A DNA stretch of 64,000 bases, from positions 5,398,501-5,462,500 of the forward strand of contig NZ_CP047242.1 of assembly GCF_009856605.1 (NCBI RefSeq), written 5' to 3'. The position numbers were made by a program, and so were the translations under genes. Below the pieces are notes generated by a model, which saw only the letters and a list, made by a program, of their open reading frames with translations, did no database searches and had not been told where the DNA came from. This DNA is from Trichormus variabilis 0441. GTDB taxonomy: Bacteria; Cyanobacteriota; Cyanobacteriia; Cyanobacteriales; Nostocaceae. Of the stretch, positions 37,787 through 47,611 are shown in pieces. The stretch's first letter is position 1, and the number at the start of each line of letters is the position of its first letter.

Positions 37787-39526
37787 ATGCAACCAGTAGA
37801 CTTTACCACCCTCACAGCTACTTGTAGCGAACTCCGCGCTCACTGGCTACCATCCCGCCTAGAGCAAGTTTATCAGCGCGATCGCTACACTATTGCTATA
37901 GCATTACGTACCCTCGATAAAAGAGGTTGGTTACAAATTTCTTGGCATCCTCAAGCAACTCATATTTGTATTGGTGATCCACCTCCACGCACACCAGATA
38001 CCTTTACCTTCAGCCAACAACTAGTCCACCAGTTGGGGGGATTAGCCTTAGTTGCAATTGAAGCGATCGCCCCTTGGGAGCGTGTAATTGATTTACAATT
38101 TGCCCGTCGCCCTGGAGATGCTGCACTGTATCACATCTATGGGGAAATCATGGGTAAATACAGTAACGTGATTCTCACCGATGCCAACAATCTAATTATT
38201 ACTGCTGCCCATCAAGTGAGTCAGCAACAATCAAGTGTGCGTCCCATCCTCACCGGACAACCTTATGAAACACCGCCAAAACTCACCGGGACTATCCCCA
38301 GTTTGCAGGAAACTCAAGCACGTTGGCAAGAAAGAGTCAGTTTAGTGCCAGGAGCAATTAAACGTCAGTTGCTCAAAAGTTATAGTGGCTTGAGTGCTGT
38401 GTTGGTAGAATCCATGTTATTGGTAGCCAACATTGCACCAGAAACTTCTACTGATTCCCTAACTCCTGAAGACTGGCAACGATTATTTGCACGCTGGCAA
38501 GAATGGCTACACACCTTAAATAGTGGTAAATTTCAACCAGCTTGGATGGCAGATGGATATACAGTTATGGGTTGGGGTGCTGTTGCACCAGTCAAAGATA
38601 TCCAAACATTAATCAACCAATACTATACCAAGCAACTAAATCAACAATTATTTGCCCAATTACGCCATCAACTGAATCAGAAATTAAGTAATATTTTAGG
38701 CAAATTACGCAATAAAGCCCAAACCTTTAGCGATCGCCTACAGCAATCAGATCGTGCTGATGAATATCGCCAAAAAGCTGATTTATTAATGGCGCATCTG
38801 CAAAATTGGGAACCGGGGATGAAAGAAATTAGCATACCTGATTTTGAGACAGGTGAGCCTATGGCGATCGCTCTTTCGCCTGATAAAAATGCTGTGCAGA
38901 ATGCCCAAAATCTCTACAAACAACACCAAAAACTCAAACGCGCCCGCATAGCCGTCGAACCGCTACTGCAAGAAGTACAAGCAGAAATCGATTATTTAGA
39001 ACAAGTAGAAGCTGCTATTGCCCAAATAGATAACTATCAAACAGCAGAAGATTTGCAAGCTTTAGAAGAAATCCGCGACGAATTAATTGGACAGAAATAT
39101 TTAGAAGAGTTAGAGTATCGTAGCCGCAATAACAACGAAACTGCTAGCACTAACTTTCACAACTATCGTACCCCTAATGGCTTCACAGTCTTAATCGGGC
39201 GCAACAATCGCCAAAATGACCAATTAACATTTCGAGTAGCCGGAGATTATGATTTATGGTTCCATGCCCAAGAAATCCCCGGAAGCCATGTACTACTACG
39301 TTTAGAACCGGGTGCAATACCAGAAGTATCAGACTTACAATATGTAGCTGATTTAACAGCTTACTACAGTCGCGGTCGTCAGAGTGACCAAGTACCAGTC
39401 GTTTACACCCAACCCAAACACGTTTATAAACCCAAAGGAGCTAAACCAGGAATTGCTATTTACAAACAGGAACGCATCCTTTGGGGAAAACCGCAGTTAG
39501 TAGATATAGAGAAAGTAGGAAGCTGA
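37787..39526 (+). CDS. rqcH: NFACT-family Rqc2/RqcH-like protein (FbpA domain)
   Basis: 579 aa. The N-terminal NFACT-N domain (MQPVDFTTLTATCSELRAHW...) is followed by the helix-hairpin-helix region, a central coiled coil (~290-440) and the C-terminal NFACT-R domain (FTVLIGRNNRQNDQLTF...YDLWFHAQEIPGSHVLLR). Bacterial RqcH binds stalled 50S subunits and directs alanine tailing of trapped peptides. All domains look intact. Heptamer arrays follow the stop codon. Confidence 0.9.
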   Translation: MQPVDFTTLTATCSELRAHWLPSRLEQVYQRDRYTIAIALRTLDKRGWLQISWHPQATHICIGDPPPRTPDTFTFSQQLVHQLGGLALVAIEAIAPWERVIDLQFARRPGDAALYHIYGEIMGKYSNVILTDANNLIITAAHQVSQQQSSVRPILTGQPYETPPKLTGTIPSLQETQARWQERVSLVPGAIKRQLLKSYSGLSAVLVESMLLVANIAPETSTDSLTPEDWQRLFARWQEWLHTLNSGKFQPAWMADGYTVMGWGAVAPVKDIQTLINQYYTKQLNQQLFAQLRHQLNQKLSNILGKLRNKAQTFSDRLQQSDRADEYRQKADLLMAHLQNWEPGMKEISIPDFETGEPMAIALSPDKNAVQNAQNLYKQHQKLKRARIAVEPLLQEVQAEIDYLEQVEAAIAQIDNYQTAEDLQALEEIRDELIGQKYLEELEYRSRNNNETASTNFHNYRTPNGFTVLIGRNNRQNDQLTFRVAGDYDLWFHAQEIPGSHVLLRLEPGAIPEVSDLQYVADLTAYYSRGRQSDQVPVVYTQPKHVYKPKGAKPGIAIYKQERILWGKPQLVDIEKVGS

Positions 39527-39632
39527 GGGAGCAGGGAGCAGGGAGCAGGGAGCAGGGAGCAGGGATTAGGGGAGAGAACTTACTTCCAGAGTTTTGCCCA
39601 GTCCCCAATCCCCAATCCCCAGTCCCCAATCC
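39527..39632. repeat. Tandem GCAGGGA heptamers facing CCCAGTC/CCCAATC heptamers
   Basis: About five exact gcaggga units (39531-39565) are followed by ccccaat/ccccagt units (39599-39630), giving a potential G-rich/C-rich hairpin between two convergent genes. Confidence 0.8.
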
Positions 39633-40163
39633 CTAACTTTGTAATCTGACATCGATGACGGTTGCATTGAAATTGTAGTTGAAGCCTTCCAACTCAAAAG
39701 GCATACCAATTTTTACCTTACTGTTGCCTAAAACAGGGCCGTCCTTAGTAACTTGGGCTTTGCCGTTTAAGGTTAAAAGCATATCTGTACTAAAATTATT
39801 AGCTTTGGGATCTGGTAATTCTTTCACAGAACCATCTGGTTGAGTAGCGACTACGGTTCTTGGTAACTGTTCCACAGACTTAATTTCAATCTCACCATAA
39901 GGCTGATTGCGGATAATAACCTTAGTTTTACCGCCTTTTTTCAACCCATTGCCAGCTAACTGTTGTGGATCGCGCACATTTAAACCGCGAACAACCAAAT
40001 CTACTTCTATGGGTACTGTTTTTGCACCAACTTGGGCAACACTACCAGAAGTGCCTGGAAATACAAAGATACCAAATATAACCATCACAATAACGAGCAA
40101 AGCGCCTAAATCAAGAATGTTGACTTTGCCAAACAAGCGACCTTTGGAATCTAAAATAGCCAT
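39633..40163 (-). CDS. DUF4330 family membrane-anchored protein
   Basis: 176 aa, matching the cyanobacterial DUF4330 family. A short cytoplasmic N-terminus (MAILDSKGRLFGKVNILDL) and one membrane segment (GALLVIVMVIFGIFVF, ~20-36) are followed by a beta-rich soluble domain with three similar VxxVVIRNQP-like strands. Function unknown. It is convergent with rqcH and divergent from the M48 protease gene. Confidence 0.8.
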   Translation of the reverse strand: MAILDSKGRLFGKVNILDLGALLVIVMVIFGIFVFPGTSGSVAQVGAKTVPIEVDLVVRGLNVRDPQQLAGNGLKKGGKTKVIIRNQPYGEIEIKSVEQLPRTVVATQPDGSVKELPDPKANNFSTDMLLTLNGKAQVTKDGPVLGNSKVKIGMPFELEGFNYNFNATVIDVRLQS

Positions 40164-40437
40164 AAAAATTTTTCCAAATCAATGTGAGGTAATTGATTTT
40201 AACAACAAGTTTTATCATTTACACCGCAACTCTTCTACAAATGACAGTTGCAGTTACGCGACAGTTTATCATGAGTTGAGAAATTGGGATTGGGAAGAAA
40301 AGTTGACAGTTGACAGTTAACTGTTAACTAATGACCAAGTTAAAAATGCAACTTACAAAAGGATAGATACGTCCTCTTATTTAGTGTGGTTCCAAAATTA
40401 TCTTCTAGCCAAATTTATGATGAACAGGAAAGGCTTA

Positions 40438-41274
40438 ATGGCAAATTACCGTGTGTGGCGGCGGCGCTGGTTTTATCCATTAATTTCGGTGGTAGTCGCT
40501 GTGAGTCTATGTTTGGGTACACCTTTGGTTGGAAGGGCTATAGACTTACGACCCCTCTTATTACAAGGTGTGCAAGTACTTCAGCTGTCTAATATATCCG
40601 ATCGCCAGGAAGTTGATCTGGGTAACCAGATGAATCAGCAATTACGTAGTGGTGAAGTGAGCATTTCTCGGAATGCGGAAATTACTCGCTACGTAGACCA
40701 AATTGGACAGCGCTTGGTTGCAACTAGCGATCGCCCCAATCTTCCTTTTACCTTCCAAGTGGTGGAAAATGATGCTGTTAACGCCTTTGCCACTTTAGGA
40801 GGCTTTGTTTATATCCACACAGGTTTACTGAAAACCGCAGACAATGAAGCGGAATTAGCTAGTGTTATAGCTCATGAAATTGGTCACATTGGCGGTAGAC
40901 ATCTAGTAAAACAAATGCGACAACGAGCGCTGGCTAGTGGTTTAGCTTCTGCTACAGGTTTAGACCGCAATACAGCTGTAGGACTTGGTGTGGAACTAGC
41001 ACTAAACCGTCCCCGCAGTCGTCAAGATGAGTTTGATGCTGACACCAGAGGGTTAAGAACTTTAACAAGAGCGGGTTATGCACCATCGGCGATGGTTTCC
41101 TTTATGCAGAAACTCTCGAAAGGCGGTGGTTCTGTGCCGGCATTTTTGAGTACTCACCCAGCAACAGGCGATCGCATCACTTCTCTCAGACGTGCTATTA
41201 ATTCCCAAGGCAGTAGTGGGCGTGATGGCTTAGATAATGCTGCCTATCGCGCTAGAATCCGGTCAATCCTTTAA
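40438..41274 (+). CDS. M48-family metalloprotease, exported
   Basis: 278 aa. A signal peptide (WFYPLISVVVAVSLCLGTPLVGRA) precedes an M48 domain with zinc motif HEIGH (146-150), third ligand in EFDADTRG and the STHPATGDRI block, as in BepA/LoiP-type periplasmic proteases. AGGAAAGG, 4 nt before the ATG at 40438, decides this start over in-frame ATG/GTG codons up to 54 nt upstream. Likely envelope quality control. Compare the inactive homologue at 30364. Confidence 0.9.
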   Translation: MANYRVWRRRWFYPLISVVVAVSLCLGTPLVGRAIDLRPLLLQGVQVLQLSNISDRQEVDLGNQMNQQLRSGEVSISRNAEITRYVDQIGQRLVATSDRPNLPFTFQVVENDAVNAFATLGGFVYIHTGLLKTADNEAELASVIAHEIGHIGGRHLVKQMRQRALASGLASATGLDRNTAVGLGVELALNRPRSRQDEFDADTRGLRTLTRAGYAPSAMVSFMQKLSKGGGSVPAFLSTHPATGDRITSLRRAINSQGSSGRDGLDNAAYRARIRSIL

Positions 41275-41313
41275 AAACAGACAACAGACGCGATTAATCG
41301 CTAACAACTGTAC

Positions 41314-41333
41314 AGACGCGATTAATCGCGTCT
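41314..41333. repeat. Dispersed palindrome AGACGCGATTAATCGCGTCT
   Basis: Perfect copy downstream of the M48 protease gene, with a partial copy 28 nt upstream at 41286-41301. Confidence 0.8.
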
Positions 41334-41380
41334 CTAACAAAACACATGATTGATTGCGTCTTGTTTATACTTTGAATTTT

Positions 41381-42136
41381 TTAGGCGCGCTGTTTGCTAC
41401 TGCGAACCGCTATTTTCTTATGATCAACAGTAATTACTCCTTCCTCTAAGGGTAAGGTGCGTAAGCAGTTAGTAAAAATATTAATTTGGTAAATTAAATT
41501 ATTGGTGATGTCTAATCCTGTTAACCAACCACTACGGGGATGGTATGCACCAGTATCTATATCAAGCCAACCCTGTCCTTGAGCCAATTCACCAGGATTT
41601 ACACCAGGGAAAGTAAATGTAATAGTGTGACCTATAATTACTAGTTTATCTGGAAAGTATGGCTGGGGAATACTATGAAAATCTTCCCTAATCCAGCAAA
41701 ACTGTTCTGCGGTTTGTTCTGACAATGGTAGGTTAGGGTCAAGACCAGCATGAGTTAACCAAACGTCACCCAAGTCAATATATGTGGGTAAACTTCTTAG
41801 CCATTCTAAATGTTCTTTAGGAATGCTTTGATCTGGATAACTGGCGATAGTTGCATGACCTCCACTATGTAGCCATGCTTGCGTTGTGGCGACGGAAATA
41901 TCACCACTAAGGATGTTTAATAACATCTGCTCGTGGTTTCCCAACAGACACAGATAATTATTGTCTCTGACTAAATCTATTACATATGAGCTGTGGGGGC
42001 CACGATCAATTAAGTCTCCCAAAAAATAAACTTGATCATCACCACCTGGAGCGATCGCTTCTAACAAAGTGATCAATCCCTCGTAGTGTCCATGTACATC
42101 CCCAATAACTATTCTACGTTGACTAGTTTGGCTCAT
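41381..42136 (-). CDS. PPP-type metallophosphatase
   Basis: 251 aa calcineurin-like phosphoesterase of the bacterial Ser/Thr protein phosphatase type. The three metal motifs are intact: GDVHGHYEG (13-21), GDLIDRGPHS and LGNHEQML. Further ligand His residues occur in WLTHAGLD and IIGHTIT. Substrate unknown; it may oppose the kinases encoded a few kb away, but linkage is only by proximity. Confidence 0.9.
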   Translation of the reverse strand: MSQTSQRRIVIGDVHGHYEGLITLLEAIAPGGDDQVYFLGDLIDRGPHSSYVIDLVRDNNYLCLLGNHEQMLLNILSGDISVATTQAWLHSGGHATIASYPDQSIPKEHLEWLRSLPTYIDLGDVWLTHAGLDPNLPLSEQTAEQFCWIREDFHSIPQPYFPDKLVIIGHTITFTFPGVNPGELAQGQGWLDIDTGAYHPRSGWLTGLDITNNLIYQINIFTNCLRTLPLEEGVITVDHKKIAVRSSKQRA

Positions 42137-42539
42137 CGGTTCTTAACTGGAATAACTCAGCTGAATAATCTTGCTACAGTTTAAGCGGTTAGGATTCCGC
42201 AACAATAGGTAAAAACTACTTGAAGAATTTAAAGTTATTGTAGATGTTTATGGCAAAATCAGCCCTGGCTAAAAAGGTCAAGTCGCTTCGCTCCAATTCA
42301 AAATTCAAAATAGCCTTTGCTACGCAACGCTACCGCGAACGGCAAGGCTTGCGCCAACAAAATTCAAAATTAAAGACAACCACCCACAAGGGGGGTGCTT
42401 GAACCCAACAAGCATTTTTCTTTCCTTCTGCCTTCTGCCTCCTGCCCTCTGCCTTTCTTCGTCAAACCGCACTGCTGCAAATCTGCGCTCGGTTAGCCTA
42501 AAATTTATAAAGTCATTTTACTGATTCCCCATCTTAACA
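42137..42539. other. Intergenic region with repeat-in-repeat
   Basis: 403 bp without a gene. An AATTCAAA heptamer array (42296-42310, resuming ~42358) is interrupted by a ~46-nt GC-rich unit (42311-42356), apparently a small dispersed repeat inserted into the array. A pyrimidine-rich CTTCTGCC run follows (42420-42455). Confidence 0.55.
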
Positions 42540-42824
42540 ATGTCTGAACAGTTTTCGGCGGAAATTAGCTCACGCATCTGCAATCACATGAATGAAGACC
42601 ATGCAAATGCGGTAGTGCTATATGCTCAGGTTTTTGGCGGAGTTTCCCAGGCTACATCCGCCCAAATGCTGGCAATTGACGCTCAAGGTATGGATTTAAC
42701 CGCACAAGTCAATGGCGAATCCGTCCCCGTGCGTATCCACTTCGATCATGTTTTAGCCGATGCAGAAGATGCTCATCACACATTGATTGCAATGGTCAAA
42801 CAAGCTAGAGTCAATAGTCATTAG
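42540..42824 (+). CDS. DUF2470 domain protein
   Basis: 94 aa consisting of a single DUF2470 domain (ICNHMNEDHANAVVLYAQVFGG and VRIHFDHVLADAEDAHHTLIAM). The same domain forms the C-terminus of haem-degrading HugZ-like proteins, and its His-rich motif suggests haem or tetrapyrrole binding. Function as a free-standing protein is unknown. Heptamers follow directly after the stop. Confidence 0.88.
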   Translation: MSEQFSAEISSRICNHMNEDHANAVVLYAQVFGGVSQATSAQMLAIDAQGMDLTAQVNGESVPVRIHFDHVLADAEDAHHTLIAMVKQARVNSH

Positions 42825-42932
42825 TCATTAGTCATTAGTCAACAGTTTTCCCCTCTCCCTGCTCCCCTGCCCCCTCTGCTCCCCTACCCCCTCTGCTTCC
42901 CCTGCTCCCCTACCCCCTGCCCCCGCCCAACT
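42825..42932. repeat. Pyrimidine-rich CTCCCCTGCCCC run
   Basis: Heptamer TTAGTCA units, then ~80 bp of almost pure C/T on the plus strand, between convergent genes. Confidence 0.7.
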
Positions 42933-44738
42933 TCAACACCCTTTCGCTGAGGCTGGGTTGACAAAATCGTGTAAATCTGATTCCCAAACACTGATGTAAA
43001 TTAAATCGCAGTTCTGACGGACAATTTGACCCTTAACTCCACCTGCGGTAAAGCTAAAATTGTCGGACTGGCGTTGTTGGATTTTTTGTAAGCCTTGCTG
43101 AATTTTGGCAGTAGATTGACCACCCAACATCCCATTTAAAGTGGCTTGCATCACCTCTGGGTCTACCGACTGAGCAAAAGATACTTCAGTTTGACGCAGT
43201 ACACCAGAGTTACGATCAAATAAGTAGCCTAAGTCAACTTGATTGGGAACTAACCGATATACTACTGCACGAGTATTACCCCATACGCCTCTTAAGTCTC
43301 TATTCGGCTTACCGAGTTTGGCTTCTACTGAGCTTCTGGCTGTGCCTGTGGGAAACGCGGGAACACTTGGTCTGGTTGTATTTGCTTTTCTTTGAGGTAA
43401 TGAATCTGCTGGAGTTGGGGGTGCGGAAACAGGTTGATTTTGTGGTTCTGGTGTTGTGCTGGGTTGTGGTGTTGGAGTATCGGCTGTGATAGGGGTGTTT
43501 TCTGGTGCGGGTGTGAATATTGCTGGCGGATCAGGGTTTTCTTGACGGGTTTCAGTTTGTGATGGTGTGTCGAGGTTTACTGGCTGTTCTGTGGAATCAG
43601 GGAGGATAGAGGATGGAGAAGAATCTGGCGAAACAGGCTGAGTATTGGGTGCAGTGGTGGGAATTTGAGAGACTGGTGAGGGGAGAGGATTACTGACAAC
43701 GGGTGTTTGCGGTTGTGGCTGACGCGTCAGAGTAGACATTGCTACTCCTGCCATTAAACCACCGACTATGAGACCACCGAAGATGAAAAGAGACTTTTGG
43801 CGATTGGGTTCAGTCCACCGTATAGGTTCGCCTTGAGGTTTAATCGCTGAAATAGATAAAGCTTGGGTTTGTTGGGTTGGTATAGTGCTGGGAGGGATGC
43901 TAGGTTGAGCCGTCCAACCGGATGATAAGGCATATAACATTTTACTGGCAGTACTGTAGCGATCGCCTGCGTGGGGTTTAATGGCTTGATTCAGTACAGA
44001 TACCAGTTTTTGTGACACATGAGGCGCAAAGTTTTGCCAAAGAATCTCACCGGTTTGGGGATGAGTTGGCAATTCTTCAGGACTTTTACCAGTTAACAGA
44101 TAAATCGCTGTCAAACCTAAGCTGTAGATATCAGTGGCGTAAACTGGTCTACCTACGGCTTGTTCACTAGGCATATATCCGGGTGTACCGATGACGAGCG
44201 ATCGGGTAGCATATCCTGGGGAACTGACTACTGAACGAATGGTTTCTTTAACTGCACCAAAATCAATCAAAACTGGCTTTTGGTCAACGTCACGGAGAAT
44301 AATATTATCGGGTTTAATATCTCGGTGAATGATGCCCTTACTGTGGACGTAATCTAAAACTGATAGCAGACTCAACAGAATTGTTTTAACAATACCTTCG
44401 CTTTGAACGCCTTGGGATACCAAAAGCTGTCTGAGGGTCTGACCATGAATCCACTCTTGCACAAGGTAAAACTGACCATTTTCAGAAAAATAGGCATAAA
44501 GTCTGGGAATTTGGTTGTTGTGTTCACCCAAAAACTCTAGAGTTGCTGCTTCCCGCTCAAACCGTTGTTGAATAGATTGGTAGGCTTGTGGGTCGTTACT
44601 GACTGGTTTGAGTTGCTTAATCACGCAGCGACGGCGAGAAGGCATATGAGTATCTTCCGCCAACAGGGTTTCTCCAAACCCCCCAGCACCGAGTACTTGA
44701 ATTACTTGATAGCGATTGTTCAGCAGAATAGATGTCAT
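42933..44738 (-). CDS. Ser/Thr protein kinase, membrane-anchored (paralogue 1)
   Basis: 601 aa from the ATG at 44738 (MTSILLNNRYQV), with ten weakly supported codons upstream. Hanks-type kinase: glycine loop GAGGFGE (18-24), Lys41, HRDIKPDN (from 138), DFG (159-161) and the activation-segment GTPGYMPSEQA. A transmembrane segment (FIFGGLIVGGLMAGVAM, ~320-338) leads to a Pro/Thr-rich linker and a C-terminal extracytoplasmic domain (~170 aa) ending in Cys. The sensor ligand is unknown. A close paralogue lies 1.2 kb upstream on the same strand. Confidence 0.92.
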   Translation of the reverse strand: MTSILLNNRYQVIQVLGAGGFGETLLAEDTHMPSRRRCVIKQLKPVSNDPQAYQSIQQRFEREAATLEFLGEHNNQIPRLYAYFSENGQFYLVQEWIHGQTLRQLLVSQGVQSEGIVKTILLSLLSVLDYVHSKGIIHRDIKPDNIILRDVDQKPVLIDFGAVKETIRSVVSSPGYATRSLVIGTPGYMPSEQAVGRPVYATDIYSLGLTAIYLLTGKSPEELPTHPQTGEILWQNFAPHVSQKLVSVLNQAIKPHAGDRYSTASKMLYALSSGWTAQPSIPPSTIPTQQTQALSISAIKPQGEPIRWTEPNRQKSLFIFGGLIVGGLMAGVAMSTLTRQPQPQTPVVSNPLPSPVSQIPTTAPNTQPVSPDSSPSSILPDSTEQPVNLDTPSQTETRQENPDPPAIFTPAPENTPITADTPTPQPSTTPEPQNQPVSAPPTPADSLPQRKANTTRPSVPAFPTGTARSSVEAKLGKPNRDLRGVWGNTRAVVYRLVPNQVDLGYLFDRNSGVLRQTEVSFAQSVDPEVMQATLNGMLGGQSTAKIQQGLQKIQQRQSDNFSFTAGGVKGQIVRQNCDLIYISVWESDLHDFVNPASAKGC

Positions 44739-45210
44739 GGAAAGTTCAAAGTGTCCGCCCTTTCTCAATGTACATCACGATGTGGAGATAGGTTGTGTTC
44801 CCGCAAATATGCAAGATATCCCATTGCTATGGCAATTTTGTTGTAGCTATACCAATTCAATTAATGATTGCAACACATCATTGGGTGAAATGAAGACGCG
44901 ATTAATCGCGTATCTACAGATGGTTTATTTGTCGCATTCTTTTTTCAGATTGGTATTACTTTGAGAATTCAAATAAGGTGATACGCACCTAGATCAAATA
45001 TTCTTGCGTCAGGGCTGTCCATAGTCAAGAGTCCAGAGTTAGAGGCTAGCTTGGACTGTGGACTTTTGACAACCTGAGTGCGAAATATACGATTTAAATG
45101 CGTAACAGCTTAGCTGATTCATGAGTTTTTTCTCATCAATTATTTAAATATTTTTCATGCTTCTGTATGACATTAATAACTATCAACTTTTACCGCAACC
45201 TTAACCAGTT
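44739..45210. other. Intergenic region between kinase 1 and the beta-repeat gene
   Basis: 472 bp with a partial AGACGCG palindrome (44894-44912) and an inverted repeat GTCAAGAGTCCA / TGGACTGTGGACTTTTGAC (45021-45070). No gene. Confidence 0.5.
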
Positions 45211-45777
45211 ATGCTTAAATCAATTTCTAGTGTGGCAATGACATTGATCGGATTCAGCACTAGTCTAATGTTCCCTCACATTGCAGTTGCTGAAGAGATT
45301 TCCTGCCAAAGAAGTTTAGGTGCAATCACCGTTGATAATGTGAAAGTACCTCAAGGTAAAACCTGCACTCTCACTGGAACTACTGTCAAAGGAAATATAG
45401 TAGTCGAAGGCAGCGCAACTCTCAAGGCCATAGGTGCGAAAGTCAATGGTAGTATTCAGGCAGAGGGTGCAAGTCTAGTCGATGTAAATTCTAATACTAC
45501 TGTTGGTGGAAGCATCCAAGTGAAACAGGGTCGTGCGGCTCGTGTGGTGAGTACACGCATCAATGGAGATGTGCAGTTAGAGTCGAACTCAAGACAAATA
45601 GTTGCTAATCAAAACCAAATTGGCGGCAATTTACAAGTCTTTCAAAATACTGGAGGGGTAATGATTCAGCGAAATCGCATTAACGGCAATTTGCAGTGTA
45701 AAGAAAATACTCCTCAGCCGATTGGTGGTGACAATATTGTCCAAGGTAGTAAAGAAGATCAGTGTGCAAGATTATAA
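45211..45777 (+). CDS. Secreted beta-repeat protein of unknown function
   Basis: 188 aa. The signal peptide (ending ~HIAVA) is followed by a short Cys pair region and at least five ~20-residue repeats of the form V-x-G-x-I-x-V-x-G-x-A (KGNIVVEG, NGSIQAEG, GGSIQVKQG, NGDVQLES, GGNLQVFQN, NGNLQCKEN). This spacing suggests a beta-solenoid, reminiscent of polymer-forming bactofilin-like folds, although it is exported. It sits between two paralogous kinase genes transcribed the other way. No enzymatic motif seen. Confidence 0.75.
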   Translation: MLKSISSVAMTLIGFSTSLMFPHIAVAEEISCQRSLGAITVDNVKVPQGKTCTLTGTTVKGNIVVEGSATLKAIGAKVNGSIQAEGASLVDVNSNTTVGGSIQVKQGRAARVVSTRINGDVQLESNSRQIVANQNQIGGNLQVFQNTGGVMIQRNRINGNLQCKENTPQPIGGDNIVQGSKEDQCARL

Positions 45778-45919
45778 GAAGTTAGTTACTGTAATTCCTG
45801 ATTAGCAAACTTTGCTCCACTCTACTCTCATTCAAAAAAGGGAATAGATTCGTATGTAATACTCCATACCACGTATCCGTTCCCTTTCTTGGTCAAATAT
45901 ATCTAAGGAAACAATTAGC

Positions 45920-47611
45920 CTATCTAGCACCACTGACAACCCATCTAGTATTGTCTGCATCCCATACTAAAGAGAAGCGCACAGAACTGGATGATTGCCT
46001 GCCACTTTTCATAAAATATCTCAATTGAGCATTAACTGTGGCTGTGTCTGCATTCGCTTCTACCAAATTTACTTGTTGCACATCTACACTTTCCACTTGT
46101 CCACCCCACCAATCAAGATAGGAATCATAACCTCTGGGGTGTAATCGTCTATTATTTTGGAAGCTGGGAGCTAGCAGATTCCAAGCGGTACTATATTCAC
46201 CCTCATTGATGGTTTCATAGTAATTTTGCACAGCTTCTTCTGGTGAAGGTCTATCTGTTTGTTCTGGCGGGGTTGTAATTTGGGGTTCTGGTGGTGTGGT
46301 TTCCTGTGGAACTGATGTATTAGGTTCTGTGTTATTTCTGGGTTGGGAATCTATAGGTGTGGTAAACGGTCTTGAGTTTGTGGGAAATCGGACAGATGCC
46401 TGTGGTGTGGTATTTTGAGTGACATTCTGATTGATCGGTGTTTCAGGGGTGGCTGTGGGTGATGGTTCCACTGTTGGGGTGGCATTGTTGCTGATGGTAG
46501 TTTCACTAGGTAAAGATGTTGTTTGTGTTACAGGTTGATTTGGTCTAGTGAGGGCAAAACCAATAACTACGGAAGCACCAATTAAACCGCCAGCAATTAA
46601 ACTACCCATGAGGATACCTCTATTACTGTTGTTGTGATTTATCGGTTGTGGTGTGGGTGTAGTACCTGGACTAACGGCGACGGTGTTTGTTTGAGTTGCA
46701 AAAGGTGGTGTAGTTACTACTGGTGGTTGCTGATAAGGGATGGTGGGTGATGATTGTGGTTGTTGATAGGGAACTGTTGGAGGGGAAACTACACCTAATT
46801 GCAAAGCGTCGAGCATTTCTCTAGCGGTGATGAAACGTTCTCGTGGATGGTAGGCGATCGCTCGATCAATCACAGCTGCTAATGTAGGACTTATATTCAA
46901 CGCGTATTTATGCCAAATAATTTCCCCACTGTGGGGGTCTGTTTCTAACTCCTGTGGCTGTTTCCCAGTGAGCAAATAAATCGCTGTTAGTCCTAAACTA
47001 TATAAATCACTGGAATAAACTGGTCTTCCGGCTGCTTGCTCGCTGGGCATATATCCAGGTGTACCAATGACAATGGAACTGGTAGGATTACCTTGGGAAT
47101 TGACTACTGTTCCCATTGATTCTCGCACTGCACCAAAATCAATCAATACGGGTTTACCGTCACGATGGCGCAAAATTATGTTGTCTGGTTTGATGTCGCG
47201 GTGAATGATGCGCTTAGAGTGGACATACTCCAGAACGGGTAATAAGTTGATTAAAATATCTCGAACAGCACTTTCACTCAATACGCCTTGCTGTTTAAGT
47301 TTGGCTGTGAGAGTATCTCCTTCTACCCATTCTTGGACTACGTAGAATTGGGTATTAGATTGAAAATAAGCATACAAGGTGGGTATTTGTCCTGAGTAGC
47401 TACCCAAATCTTCTAAAATCGCTGCTTCTCTTTGAAAACGTTCTTGTACTAGTTGATAAATCTGGGGATTATTGTGAATTGGTCTGAGCTGTTTTACTAC
47501 ACAACGGCGGTTCGAGGGCATTTGACTATCTTCAGCTAAGAATGTTTCCCCAAAGCCACCACTACCTAAGGTTTTAATCACCCGATAACGATTGTCAAGC
47601 AGCTGTTCCAT
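45920..47611 (-). CDS. Ser/Thr protein kinase, membrane-anchored (paralogue 2)
   Basis: 563 aa. Glycine loop GSGGFGE (16-22), Lys40, HRDIKPDN (from 137), DFG (158-160) and GTPGYMPSEQAAGRPVY, nearly identical in pattern to kinase 1. A membrane segment (GILMGSLIAGGLIGASVVIGFAL, ~330-352) is followed by a Pro/Thr-rich linker and a C-terminal NTF2-like domain (NYYETINEGEYSTAWNLL...RFSLVWDADNTRWVVSGA). Its C-terminal domain differs from that of kinase 1, so the pair probably sense different signals. Confidence 0.92.
   Translation of the reverse strand: MEQLLDNRYRVIKTLGSGGFGETFLAEDSQMPSNRRCVVKQLRPIHNNPQIYQLVQERFQREAAILEDLGSYSGQIPTLYAYFQSNTQFYVVQEWVEGDTLTAKLKQQGVLSESAVRDILINLLPVLEYVHSKRIIHRDIKPDNIILRHRDGKPVLIDFGAVRESMGTVVNSQGNPTSSIVIGTPGYMPSEQAAGRPVYSSDLYSLGLTAIYLLTGKQPQELETDPHSGEIIWHKYALNISPTLAAVIDRAIAYHPRERFITAREMLDALQLGVVSPPTVPYQQPQSSPTIPYQQPPVVTTPPFATQTNTVAVSPGTTPTPQPINHNNSNRGILMGSLIAGGLIGASVVIGFALTRPNQPVTQTTSLPSETTISNNATPTVEPSPTATPETPINQNVTQNTTPQASVRFPTNSRPFTTPIDSQPRNNTEPNTSVPQETTPPEPQITTPPEQTDRPSPEEAVQNYYETINEGEYSTAWNLLAPSFQNNRRLHPRGYDSYLDWWGGQVESVDVQQVNLVEANADTATVNAQLRYFMKSGRQSSSSVRFSLVWDADNTRWVVSGAR

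Noticed and set aside
39527..39632. Possible CRISPR-like tandem repeat
   Set aside because: Units are 7 bp with no spacers; these are the usual heptamer arrays, and no cas gene is present anywhere in the window.
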